DNA of 24,128 nt from JBMCLJ01 sp048615375 (GTDB taxonomy: Bacteria; Patescibacteriota; Dojkabacteria; JAOAGR01), in assembly GCA_048615375.1 (NCBI GenBank), contig JBMCLJ010000011.1:1-24128 (forward strand), in the 5' to 3' direction. Position 1 is the stretch's first letter; each line of letters begins with the position of its first letter. Of the stretch, positions 1-8,400 are shown in pieces. Both the position numbers and the translations under genes were made by a program. Under the pieces are notes generated by a model. The model ran no database searches and had not been told where the DNA came from. It saw only the letters and a program-made list of their open reading frames with translations.

Positions 1-2
1 AC

Positions 3-68
3 GCTCAGGTTAAGTTGCAATGGCGTATGCCAGATACTTCACTGAACAGACCTGAAGTAAGATCTTAA
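3..68 (+). CDS. C-terminal tail of an upstream gene (partial, unidentified)
   Basis: An open frame enters from the left edge and ends at TAA 66-68, giving a 21-residue tail that ends in NRPEVRS. The stop lies 28 nt before the ruvC start, a normal distance between co-oriented genes. The piece is too short to recognise a family, and an open frame of this length can occur by chance. Confidence 0.3.
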   Translation, partial: AQVKLQWRMPDTSLNRPEVRS

Positions 69-82
69 TTTTTGTATTGAAC

Positions 83-91
83 TGATATAAT
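83..91 (+). promoter_or_regulatory. Extended -10 promoter of ruvC (leaderless)
   Basis: TGA-TATAAT is a perfect extended -10 element. It ends 5 nt before the ATG at 97, so transcription would start at or next to the start codon and leave no room for a ribosome-binding site. No convincing -35 box is seen, which is usual for extended -10 promoters. Confidence 0.6.
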
Positions 92-96
92 CATCC

Positions 97-621
97 ATGA
101 CATTCCTCGGGATCGATATTGGCTTTGATAGATGTGGGTATGCCGTGCTGGGTACGAAGGGTGGGGAGGCGGAAGGAGTGATGATGGGAAATGAGGTCGA
201 GGTGGTCTCGGCGGGGATGGTGAGTACGGATAAGGGGATGGGGATTGAGGTGAGGTTGAGGGTTTTGTATGAAGATCTGGTTTCGTTGAAGAAGAAGTAC
301 GAGCCAAAGTATGTCTCGATCGAGAAGCTGTTTTTTCACCGGAAGAATATGACGTTTGAGAAGATTTGTATGGCGAAGGGAGTTGCTATGCTGGCGTTTT
401 ATGACTGCGAAATCCTTGAAATCGAGCCGAAACGCATGAAACGTGAGATAATCGGCGACGGGAATGTTAAAAAATCAGAGATTCGCCCGATACTGGAGCA
501 GCTACTCGGGTATTCGCTCCAGGGCGTGTATGACGATACCATAGACGCGGTCTGCCTCGCACTCTACCATGAGCGACTCGTCAAATTCACAAAACAAAGT
601 CCCGGTACGAATCCCGGTTAA
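97..621 (+). CDS. ruvC: Holliday junction resolvase RuvC
   Basis: RuvC is the dimeric endonuclease that cuts Holliday junctions placed by RuvAB during recombinational repair. The 174-residue product is of normal length and opens with the RNase H-fold strand FLGIDIGFDRCGYAV (Asp7). Glu76 in VSIEKLFF and the pair Asp147/Asp150 in VYDDTIDAVCLAL complete the acidic catalytic set. The start is fixed by a TGA-TATAAT box 5 nt upstream. The last nine residues (KQSPGTNPG) are encoded in DNA that also encodes the end of the antisense ATPase gene, so the tail may have been remodelled by insertion of that gene. The first half of the gene is unusually G-rich on the coding strand, while the second half is not. 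Confidence 0.93.
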   Translation: MTFLGIDIGFDRCGYAVLGTKGGEAEGVMMGNEVEVVSAGMVSTDKGMGIEVRLRVLYEDLVSLKKKYEPKYVSIEKLFFHRKNMTFEKICMAKGVAMLAFYDCEILEIEPKRMKREIIGDGNVKKSEIRPILEQLLGYSLQGVYDDTIDAVCLALYHERLVKFTKQSPGTNPG

Positions 622-1726
622 CCAGTTGAAACTCTGAATCAGGGTATACTCCAGCGAATGAAGCGTAACCTCTGCCAGCTTTTTTCTTTTGCGAAAATTT
701 GAATTCAAAACCATATAGCTTCCCGCCACCTTCTTCAATATAATCAATCTTTGCACCAGTATATGTTCTCCAATAGTAGCTGGATCGGGAAATCTGATTG
801 TAAGAGAGATACTTGAAACGTTCAGAAATCATCAGGTTTTCCCACAATTTGCCCGCGTCATCGCGCTCCTGCACAGGCTTGAAATTATCGATTACAGCAT
901 TCCGTACACCATTATCTACAAAATAGATTCTATCCTTTTTTGTAATCTCCTTACGTAGATTTCTCGCAAAGGCAGGTAACCTGAATAGTACGAAAGAACG
1001 CTCCAGCAAATCAATATAACGCTCAACCGTGGTGCTTGATATTCCAAGGATTTGGGCTAGTTCATGAATGGATACTTCGCTTCCTGTCTGGAATGCAAGT
1101 AAACGAGTTAGATTGCGGAGAATCTTAGAATACTTTATGTTGTCCAGCTCGAGAATATCTTTATACAGATATGAGCGTGTTATGTTCTTGAGTTGCTGTT
1201 CTTTTTGTACGCTATTACGTGTTGTGTACACATCCGGGTAAGCACCATACACCATTATTTCTTCAATCTGCCTATCCAGCTCAACAGTATTAGTTCCATG
1301 ACTGAGTTCTTTCAGTGAAAGTGGATAAAGAATATAACTCGCATGTCGTCCAGTCAGTGGTTCTACGATTTTATTAGCAATATCAAAAGACGAAGAGCCC
1401 GTAACAATGACTTTCAAACCGGGAAATGTATCGTGAATAATTTTTAGATTAATTCCAATATTTTCTATCCTTTGGGCTTCGTCGATAAAGATCAGATCGT
1501 ACCCTTCTATGAGAGATCGGAGTTGTCTGGAATCCCTGCTTGAAAGAATTTCATGATAGGTTAATTCATCAGCATTGATTACCAACGATTCGACACCTGA
1601 TTGGTCTACAATAGACTGTACAAGCGTAGTTTTTCCCACCTGGCGTGCACCATAAACTATAACAATTTTATCTCCCCGTTGTGCCTGATTATAAATCTCA
1701 TTAAAAAGTTTTCGTTTTATATTCAT
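587..1726 (-). CDS. AAA ATPase with C-terminal DUF4143-like nuclease-fold domain
   Basis: The 379-residue product has a P-loop near residues 26-34 (GARQVGKTT), a Walker B near 78-85 (LIFIDEAQ) and a winged-helix-like middle (ILGISSTTVERYIDLLER). Its C-terminal part, with TYTGAKIDYIEEG and FEFKFSQ, follows the D...ExK pattern of DUF4143. This is the common AAA_14/DUF4143 family. The role of its members is poorly defined, and they are often mobile or stress-associated. An in-frame ATG lies 60 nt further upstream, but I prefer the one at 1726. It sits 5 nt after a TAAAAT -10 box with a TTGTCA -35 box at 17 bp spacing. The gene lies antisense between ruvC and ruvA and overlaps the ruvC end by 35 bp, so it looks like an insertion into a ruv cluster. 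Confidence 0.85.
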   Translation of the reverse strand: MNIKRKLFNEIYNQAQRGDKIVIVYGARQVGKTTLVQSIVDQSGVESLVINADELTYHEILSSRDSRQLRSLIEGYDLIFIDEAQRIENIGINLKIIHDTFPGLKVIVTGSSSFDIANKIVEPLTGRHASYILYPLSLKELSHGTNTVELDRQIEEIMVYGAYPDVYTTRNSVQKEQQLKNITRSYLYKDILELDNIKYSKILRNLTRLLAFQTGSEVSIHELAQILGISSTTVERYIDLLERSFVLFRLPAFARNLRKEITKKDRIYFVDNGVRNAVIDNFKPVQERDDAGKLWENLMISERFKYLSYNQISRSSYYWRTYTGAKIDYIEEGGGKLYGFEFKFSQKKKAGRGYASFAGVYPDSEFQLVNRDSYRDFVL

Positions 1727-1731
1727 GTGAA

Positions 1732-1760
1732 ATTTTAACGCGAATTTTTCAAGTTGACAA
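1732..1760 (-). promoter_or_regulatory. Promoter of the AAA/DUF4143 gene
   Basis: On the minus strand, TTGTCA (1755-1760) and TAAAAT (1732-1737) are separated by exactly 17 bp. The -10 box ends 5 nt before the ATG at 1726. This is the most complete sigma-70-type promoter in the window and implies a leaderless message. It also decides the start codon of the gene. Confidence 0.7.
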
Positions 1761-1858
1761 GTAAAATTCACGTAAATATTGCACATAACATCTCAGTCGG
1801 AATCATAATTACTCTGCCAACCTTTCATTTTTCATTCCCGCCTTCATTCCACCACGTG

Positions 1859-1889
1859 TTGCGACTCGATGACATATACGCAATAATAC
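1859..1889 (+). promoter_or_regulatory. Probable ruvA promoter
   Basis: TTGCGA (1859-1864) lies 17 bp before AATAAT (1882-1887). An alternative -10 reading is TAATAC (1884-1889), which ends 6 nt before the ruvA ATG. Either way the message would have almost no leader. The separate promoter fits the fact that ruvA is cut off from ruvC by an antisense gene. Confidence 0.4.
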
Positions 1890-1895
1890 GTCACT

Positions 1896-2498
1896 ATGAT
1901 TGGATATATTTCTGGAACAGTGGTCTGGGTTGAGCCTGCCAGGGTGATTATGAACGCGGGTGGAGTGGGGTATGAAGTGGTGTTTCAAAACCGATTAACC
2001 AGGGAAGATCAGGGAAATGAACTTGCACTCTATATCTGCCATAAAATATCAGAATATGGCGAGACCATGTACGGGTTCCTCACCATGGAGGAAAAGCTGA
2101 TATTCGAAACACTTGATGATATCAAAGGTGTAGGATCAAAGGTTGTATACTCAATTATTACCGGGGCACAGGTAAAGTCTTTTTCTGATCTCCAGAATAT
2201 TTCCCTTGACGAATTAGTAAAACTCAATGGAGTAGGGAGGGCTACCGCGCAAAAATTCCTGCTTGGCCTCTCTAATAAGCTCAAAAAAGAGATTGACCTG
2301 GAAAAATTAACCCAGGAAAACGGAAAACGCCAAAGACCTTTACAATTCGCCCAGGAAATAGAGACCCTGGTAAGCTGGGGAATGAAGCGAAAAGATTTAG
2401 AAACATTCGTCACCGAACACGAAGCCGAAATAAAAGGCATGAATTCCGAACAATTCATCAAACACGCGTTGAAACATTTACATATTGACCACGTTTAG
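1896..2498 (+). CDS. ruvA: Holliday junction branch migration protein RuvA
   Basis: RuvA forms the tetramer that grips the four-way junction and loads RuvB hexamers. The 200-residue product starts with the OB-fold domain (MIGYISGTVVWVEPARVIM...GVGYEVVF, residues 1-62). Two helix-hairpin-helix motifs follow, LDDIKGVGSKVVYSI and LVKLNGVGRATAQKFLLGL. An acidic linker and a C-terminal three-helix domain III, which contacts RuvB, end the protein. Length and domain order are those of the family. ruvB follows within a few bases, so the two are almost certainly one transcript. No Shine-Dalgarno site precedes the start. Confidence 0.95.
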   Translation: MIGYISGTVVWVEPARVIMNAGGVGYEVVFQNRLTREDQGNELALYICHKISEYGETMYGFLTMEEKLIFETLDDIKGVGSKVVYSIITGAQVKSFSDLQNISLDELVKLNGVGRATAQKFLLGLSNKLKKEIDLEKLTQENGKRQRPLQFAQEIETLVSWGMKRKDLETFVTEHEAEIKGMNSEQFIKHALKHLHIDHV

Positions 2499-2519
2499 TC
2501 TAGAATGAATTGTTTATAC

Positions 2520-3581
2520 ATGGCAATTTTTGAAGAAATTAATCAGGACACGGTGCCCCAGCCAATACAACAAAATACGCGTGATGCACGGACGGGGTCT
2601 GCATCGGAGATCAGAACGCAGGATATTGCGTCCCAACGAGGGGAAGAATCGCTTCGGCCGAAGACTTTGCAGGATATTATCGGGATGCAGAAGGAGAAAG
2701 ATAAATTGAAAATTCTTCTCGAATCCGCGAAAATTCGTGAGGATGTTGTTGATCATATATTGTTCTATGGTCCACCAGGACTGGGAAAAACAACTTTTGG
2801 TAACGCGCTGGCCGCGGAACATGGAACAAATTTTGTATTTACTTCTGGTCCTGGTATCTCATCCAAGGCGGAACTCGCTTCAATTCTCACCAATCTCCAA
2901 CGTGGAGATTTCCTCTTCATCGACGAAATCCACCGCCTCAATAAAATCATTGAAGAGTTCCTTTACCCGGTGCTTGAAGATTTCTCCATGGATATGACGC
3001 TTGGAAAGGGAAGTCTGGCTAAAGTGATGAAACTTGATTTGCCTAAATTTACTTTGATAGGAGCTACTACACAGATTGGTTTGATCAGCGCGCCTCTCAG
3101 GGATCGCTTTGGGTCGATTTTCAAGCTGGATTTTTATTCATTACAAGACCTGACGAGTATTGTTCTCAGTTACGCGGAAAAATTTGGAGTAGGGATAGAA
3201 GCAAAGGCGGCTTTTGAAGTGGCGCGACGATCCCGGGGAACCGCTCGAATCGCGATACGCAATTTAAAACGTGTTCGTGACTACTCACTTGCCTGTGGAG
3301 AGCCGAAAATTTCTGTTCAAACGACATTGCTGGCGTTTATTGAGCTTGGGATTGATGATTTTGGGATAGATTCTGTAATGCATAAGTATCTTGACGCGAT
3401 TATCAGCAATTTTGAAGGCGGGCCGGTAGGGCTTTCGAATATCGCGGCGAGTATCTATGAGGATGCCCGTACAATAGAAGAGGTGTACGAGCCATATCTG
3501 ATTAAAATAGGTTTTGTGAAACGTACAAACCAGGGAAGAGTCGTAACGAAAAAATGTATGGAGTATGTTCATCGGGAATAA
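2520..3581 (+). CDS. ruvB: Holliday junction ATP-dependent helicase RuvB
   Basis: RuvB is the AAA+ hexameric motor that drives branch migration on RuvA-bound junctions. Visible motifs are Walker A GPPGLGKTT, Walker B FLFIDEIHR, the LDLPKFTLIGATT sensor I region, the arginine-finger segment PLRDRFG, and the winged-helix signature GGPVGLSNIAASIYED...VYEPYLIKIGF. I take the ATG at 2520 (353 residues, MAIFEEINQ). An in-frame ATG at 2505 would add five residues and cannot be ruled out. The N-terminal 45 residues before LRPKTLQDIIGM are longer than usual and low in complexity. The usual GATTRAG motif reads GATTQIG here, and PRIANRLLRRVRDF reads ARIAIRNLKRVRDY. The gene sits 21 nt after ruvA. Confidence 0.95.
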   Translation: MAIFEEINQDTVPQPIQQNTRDARTGSASEIRTQDIASQRGEESLRPKTLQDIIGMQKEKDKLKILLESAKIREDVVDHILFYGPPGLGKTTFGNALAAEHGTNFVFTSGPGISSKAELASILTNLQRGDFLFIDEIHRLNKIIEEFLYPVLEDFSMDMTLGKGSLAKVMKLDLPKFTLIGATTQIGLISAPLRDRFGSIFKLDFYSLQDLTSIVLSYAEKFGVGIEAKAAFEVARRSRGTARIAIRNLKRVRDYSLACGEPKISVQTTLLAFIELGIDDFGIDSVMHKYLDAIISNFEGGPVGLSNIAASIYEDARTIEEVYEPYLIKIGFVKRTNQGRVVTKKCMEYVHRE

Positions 3582-3636
3582 ACGTGATAAATAGTGGATT
3601 ACAGCCACATCATACATATGTAAATCTTTGGATTTC

Positions 3637-3645
3637 TGGTATGAT
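3637..3645 (+). promoter_or_regulatory. Extended -10 promoter of the membrane protein gene
   Basis: TGG-TATGAT forms an extended -10 element whose last base is 6 nt before a GTG codon at 3652. Spacing and form match the ruvC and xer promoters, and this supports GTG 3652 over the TTG at 3628 as the start. Confidence 0.5.
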
Positions 3646-3651
3646 CATCAA

Positions 3652-4434
3652 GTGAATTTCAGAGCAAAAAATTTCCTTGTATCTGTAGTCGTGCCTGCTA
3701 TCGCTATTGTACTGCTTAACCTTGCTGGTTTTGATGGATTTATCCTGTATGGAACAATAATTCTCGCGGCATTGATATACTATTTTCTTAGTTTCTGGCT
3801 TTATAACTTTAATGTTCACCCGCATGGCTTTATTACTATACTTGTACCTCCAGTGCTTTGGTACAGCTCTTTTTTACTGATATACGAATTTTTCCTGATT
3901 GACTTGCGGGTGGTGTTTCAGGTTGCGATTATTATTATGTTTCTGGCTTTGCAGTATTACTACATGTCTACCCAGAATATTTTGAATATTTCACACTTTC
4001 GTTCAATCAGCCTTTCGCAAGCCGCGTATACCACGAATAATTTTTATACGGTATTAACGTTTTTTACGGTATGTCTGGGTGTATTTCTTATTCCTGATGT
4101 GATGATAATCGTCAAGCTGGGAATAATGTTTTTCTTTTTTTTCCTTCTTTATAGCATTTTCGGTACGCTCAATCATATAGATTTTCCGCAATTGGTTTAT
4201 GGAGTATTTTTATTCAGTACTGTTTTATTGTTTGTAGCAGTATTATTTCTGACCGGGTTATTTGACCCAGGCAAGCTTATTCTGATAAGTATATTTTTAA
4301 CGCTCATATTTCGCTGGATGGTAGTTTTAACCTTGTTTCCCACGAGAAAGCTGCTTTCAACATTTGACTATTTTCAGTTTATCTTTGAAATAACCATTGG
4401 AGTATTTATTTTATACTTCGCGGCATTCCGGTAA
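3652..4434 (+). CDS. Polytopic membrane protein of unknown function
   Basis: The 260-residue product is almost wholly hydrophobic, with about eight predicted membrane spans. They include LVSVVVPAIAIVLLNLAGF, GTIILAALIYYFLSFWLY, a VAIIIMFLALQYYY segment and an FFFFFLLY run. Short polar loops separate them (FRSISLSQAAYTTNN and NHIDFPQ). No enzyme motif or transporter signature is recognised. The start is GTG 3652, chosen because an extended -10 box sits 6 nt upstream; the longest frame starts at TTG 3628. The gene follows ruvB in the same direction after about 70 bp but has its own promoter. An imperfect hairpin with seven Ts follows about 55 nt after the stop. Confidence 0.7.
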   Translation: MNFRAKNFLVSVVVPAIAIVLLNLAGFDGFILYGTIILAALIYYFLSFWLYNFNVHPHGFITILVPPVLWYSSFLLIYEFFLIDLRVVFQVAIIIMFLALQYYYMSTQNILNISHFRSISLSQAAYTTNNFYTVLTFFTVCLGVFLIPDVMIIVKLGIMFFFFFLLYSIFGTLNHIDFPQLVYGVFLFSTVLLFVAVLFLTGLFDPGKLILISIFLTLIFRWMVVLTLFPTRKLLSTFDYFQFIFEITIGVFILYFAAFR

Positions 4435-4488
4435 AGGTGTATTTGTAAAGCTTTATTCACAGTATATTTTTGTTTTCTTACACGGAGT

Positions 4489-4552
4489 AGGGAGTAGTAG
4501 CTGTTTTTAGAGTGCTCATGTCCCCTTCTTCCTCCTCCCTGTTACTTTTTTT
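4489..4552 (+). terminator. Possible intrinsic terminator after the membrane protein gene
   Basis: A purine arm (4489-4500, AGGGAGTAGTAG) can pair with a pyrimidine arm ending at 4540 (CTTCCTCCTCCCT family). The match gives nine Watson-Crick pairs plus one wobble, with two T-C mismatches. Seven Ts follow at 4546-4552, five bases after the stem. The long loop and the gap before the T run make this tentative. Confidence 0.35.
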
Positions 4553-4605
4553 GGGAATTAATTTTTATAGTGCTTAAAAAAATTGAGTCTGGGATAAAAA
4601 AATAT

Positions 4606-4630
4606 TTTGACAGTAATAAAATCTGTCAAA
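4606..4630. repeat. Inverted repeat TTTGACAG/CTGTCAAA
   Basis: Perfect 8-bp arms (4606-4613 and 4623-4630) are separated by 9 nt. It could be an RNA hairpin or a protein-binding site. No T run follows, so it is not a typical terminator. Confidence 0.5.
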
Positions 4631-4679
4631 TTCATCGCGACGGATTATGAGTGGAAAACGTTGTAAAATCAGTCTTTTA

Positions 4680-4711
4680 AAACTGAGTATAATATCCCTT
4701 ATACTCAGTTT
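4680..4711. repeat. Perfect 13-bp hairpin
   Basis: AAACTGAGTATAA (4680-4692) and its exact reverse complement (4699-4711) enclose a 6-nt loop, TATCCC. It is the longest uninterrupted small hairpin noticed in the window. No T run follows. The left arm shares 12 of its bases with the direct repeat at 5334-5348. Confidence 0.75.
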
Positions 4712-4897
4712 AGCATGTGGAAGAGAGAGGAGGGTGGTTCTTTATTCTTTTTTGCAATGAATCGGATTAATGTGGATTTATTTTAATAAACGCGAATAAA
4801 GTGCCCGTAAAAGTTCAACGTTTTCACACAATTTCAAATCGAGGATCTAACTAAATTTTTATGGATTTTGTCGTACATCTGGATATCAATACTTGTG

Positions 4898-4970
4898 AAT
4901 AATCAGGAACAATGATTATTATTCCCTATGGGTGATTTTATAACCTTTGCATACACACGCCGCAAGGTTA
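4898..4970. repeat. Two adjacent small hairpins
   Basis: The first is AATAATCA/TGATTATT (4898-4905 and 4913-4920) with a 7-nt loop. The second is TAACCTT(T)GC/GCAAGGTTA (4941-4950 and 4962-4970) with one bulged T and an 11-nt loop. An alternative pairing joins CGCCGCAAGG (from 4960) to CCTTG and CGGCG near 4998, so the region could switch between two folds. Confidence 0.45.
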
Positions 4971-5431
4971 CATTGGCTTACTTCCCTTGGTAATATCCGG
5001 CGATTTAAGGCCGATAAAATTTTTTAGAAGAGTAAACTTATCATCTTATCACGGTTTGTTTTTATCAAAATGTCTGAAAAGTGATATTCTTAGGTTTACG
5101 TGAATACAGTATGGTTAGTAATTCAACAATTTCAATTAAATTCGAAATAATGTCAGATTAATGTAAGTATGTGAAGTAATATGTTTACGGTGTAAATTTA
5201 ATAAAATATGCTTTACATGCAGTTTAAAAATGTTATAGATGAAATATTTTCATATTGTATATGCATTAAAAATAATTATCTCCTTAATACTCGCAAATTT
5301 TAAGATTTGTAAGTTACGGCGAAGTGTTGTAGTAACTGAGTATAATATATTTCGGATAAATTGACTGAGATTTGAGCTCCGTGGTAATTTTTGATGATCA
5401 GGACGTGGGGTAAAAGAGGAGTATTTTAAAA

Positions 5432-8400
5432 TTAAAACTGCGCGGTGACTATGTAGGTAGCTGTCTGACTATAGGCTCCGGATGGAGTGCTGGGGTCGAC
5501 ACTTGCCTGGTGGGTGATGAGGGCAGTATTGGTAGTGTCAGTACCAGCGGGGCCGTTCATACCATCTGAGGTATAGAGCGTTGTCTCAGTGGTACTGCTG
5601 TAGGGGTAGACGTAGCTGGCGTTCGTACCAAAACTCCCTCCCCGGTACACAGTGCCATTCGTCGCGTAACCAGAATCAAGTGTAATACCATACCCTTCTA
5701 TGCCAGCAGTAAGTATTCCTGTACCGAGTGCATCAGCGAAAGTATGTGATCCATTACTAAACATTCCAGTAGTGTAATAGGACACAATATATCCAGCAAC
5801 AGAGTTCGTAGTTACCTTAAGACGGTAGCTGCAGCTACTGATGTTTGTTGTCTCAAGGAGCTCTGGTGTTAAATTACAAACTCCTGGACCTCCTCCCAGG
5901 ATAAGATCACCTGTATCACCACTGTTTCTAATAGTAAACGCGATATATGGTTCAATAGACGCGCCAAGCACTACTTCATTAGCTCCACTAACATAGAATA
6001 GGAACGCTCCAAGATCAAGAGATGTCTGCATAATAATGGGATAGTTATATGGAGTAGCACTGGTTTTAACTTTAGAAGCCGCGAGAGTTAAGGTGTGCTC
6101 AACTCCAGGAGCGAATGAAGGAGCTGTGCCGCTAGAGCTGTCCAGTGTGATGGTGATTACTGGATTTGTACTCCCTATACCCTCATTTTGAATGTCAATC
6201 TCCCAAATGCCATTATCGTCGGTACCTGGACTTGCCTCCAGAGCAGTTACGCCTCCATCGAGAGTAATATCCGCCGCGGTGAGTGCTGATAAGACTTCTA
6301 TCCCCTCAACAGAAATGGTTATCACCTGGCCATCCTGGTCTAACGGTGTATTAGTAAAAAAATGAATCGTAGGAGTGATAGCAGTAGCTGTATCGGCAGA
6401 ATTATCCGAGATATTGGTACCGGTGATATGACCCTGAATTTCCCTCCCACCACTCAGGAATACAACATCTGCTGTTTCATCAATGCTCAGAGCATCGGTG
6501 GTATTTGTTGCAGAAATGGTTTTAATACCAGGATCGGAAGAAGTCAATGTGGCTGTTACTACCCCGGATGCATCGGTTGGGCCAGCTGGTTGAATAATCG
6601 CATTCCCTGTGCCTGTAGCGTAGATAGTTATATCTTTATCAGGTATCGGATTATCATATTGATCATACAACGTTATGGTAATAGTGACAGTATCAATAGA
6701 ATCAGCGAGCGCGGTGACCTTGTCGACAGTTAATGTTGAACGCTGGAGATCTGTTTCTCCTGCTGTGAAGGTTATTTGTATCGTCATGGGTAAGGTTATT
6801 CCATCTTCAACTACTGTTGCAGAGATTGTTTTTATCTCGGCCTTGGTAGATTTGATAGAGCCATTCGTAGCTCCAAAAGCATTGGTTAGAGAAGTTGGTT
6901 GAGAAATGGTATTGTCAGATCCGGTTGCTGAGATGGTAATTGTCTTCCCCTGGACAGGGTTATCGTACTGATCTCTGAGTGTTACAGTGACTGTAGAAGT
7001 CGAATTCCCGTCTGCCGGCAGTGAAAAGGTATTTGCAGACAGTGAGGAGTTGCTGCTGCTTACAGAGCCTGCAACGAACTCTACTTCAGCAGTATCCTCC
7101 AGATCCAAACCATCAGTAATGCTTGTGGCGCTGATAGTTTTCAGCTCGGCTTTCGTTGAGGCGATAGTGGCGGAGGTTTGCCCATTTGTATCTGTCAGAT
7201 AACCAGGCTGGGTAATGGTATTACTGGTGCCCGTTGCTGAGATACTGATTTCCTTGCCTGGTAAAGGATTGCCAGCAGCATCCCGTAAAGTAATTGTTAC
7301 AATAGCTTCTTCAATGTTATCTGCTATTCTCATGTAATTATCAACTTCTACAGTAGACTGTGTCTGATCAAACAGGACTTCCTCAAACGTCACCTCCGCA
7401 GTATCGCTTAATACAATGCCGCCATTGGTGACAGTTGCTGAGATTATTTTTGTTTCTACCGTATAACTGCGGATATAGCCAATTGTGACTCCGCTTCCAT
7501 CAGTTGCCGAAGCAGGCTGGACGAGTGTATTTCCTGTTCCGGTAGCGGCGATAGTTACCTGTTCTCCACTGATGGGATTATTGTATTGATCTTTTAAGGC
7601 AATGGACACCGTAACGGTATCGCTATTATTAGCAAGAGCAGTACTTGTTGAAACATCAACAGTTGATGCACTCTGGCTTAATGCTCCTGCAATAAAGGTG
7701 ACATCCTGAGTTTGTACTATAAAATGATTATCTGTTGTATTTTCTGCAGAGATGGTTTTTAATTCGGCTCTTGTACTTGTAAGTGTAGCGGTAACCTGTC
7801 CATTGCTATCGGAAGTACCGGAAACGGGTACAAGGTTATTGCTATTGCCTGTGACATAAATTGTTATTGATTTCCCCTGGATTGGGTTGTCATTTTCATC
7901 GTTAACGGTAACTGTTATCGATACAGAGTCACTATTATCTGCAATTACTGATGTCTTGCTCACAGCAACAGTAGAGCGAGTTGCGCTCGCAGCGCCAGGA
8001 GTAAAATCTATTGCAGGCTGGGTATCTAGTTGTAATGAGTCTTCGACAATAGTTATTGAAATTGTTTTACTTCCAATATCAGTAGACGCTATTGTCCCTG
8101 TCGCCTGGCCTGATGAGTTTGTTACGGAAGCAGGCTGGGTAATAATGTTTCCTGTACCAGTCGCGGAAATCTGTACTGTTCTTCCTGAAACAGGATTGTT
8201 GTACGCATCTCTCAGAATAACAGTTATTGTCGAAGTATCTGTCCCGTTAGCTTCGAGACTTGTTGGCGACACGGTAACTGTTGAGAGGGATGGACTTGGT
8301 ACTCCGGCAACAAAGGTTACATCAACTGTAGTATTTAAAACAATAGAATCAGTACTATCCTCAACTGTTATAGTTTTATTTTCAGCTTTGGTTGAAGAAA

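Larger units (their letters stand above)
4435..5431. other. 1-kb AT-rich non-coding stretch with several hairpins
   Basis: This lies between the convergent ends of the membrane protein gene and the giant surface protein gene. No credible reading frame was found. It carries a run of inverted repeats at 4606-4630, 4680-4711, 4898-4920, 4941-4970 and 5239-5253. It also has a 15-bp direct repeat, AACTGAGTATAATAT, at 4681 and 5334. Both copies contain a TATAAT, so short untranslated RNAs could start here, but none can be proved from sequence alone. Confidence 0.6.

Noticed and set aside
65..339. Pro/Ser/His-rich minus-strand frames opposite ruvC
   Set aside because: They are antisense shadows of the G-rich ruvC coding strand and have no independent start or family signal.
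2030..2461. 143-codon minus-strand frame opposite ruvA
   Set aside because: Fully contained in a clear ruvA gene, with Ser-rich composition typical of an antisense shadow.
4990..5032. Terminator CGGC-GCCG followed by ATAAAATTTTTT
   Set aside because: The stem is only 4 bp and the T run is separated by an A-rich segment, so it is too weak to call.
5185..5216. Possible dif/Xer site (TGTAAA...TTTACA arms in AT-rich DNA)
   Set aside because: Arms are only 6 bp, the spacing does not fit the 11-6-11 layout, and the base composition makes such matches common.
4606..5253. CRISPR array or tandem repeat locus suggested by multiple repeats
   Set aside because: The hairpins differ in sequence and spacing. 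Only one 15-mer recurs, twice, and no cas gene is present.
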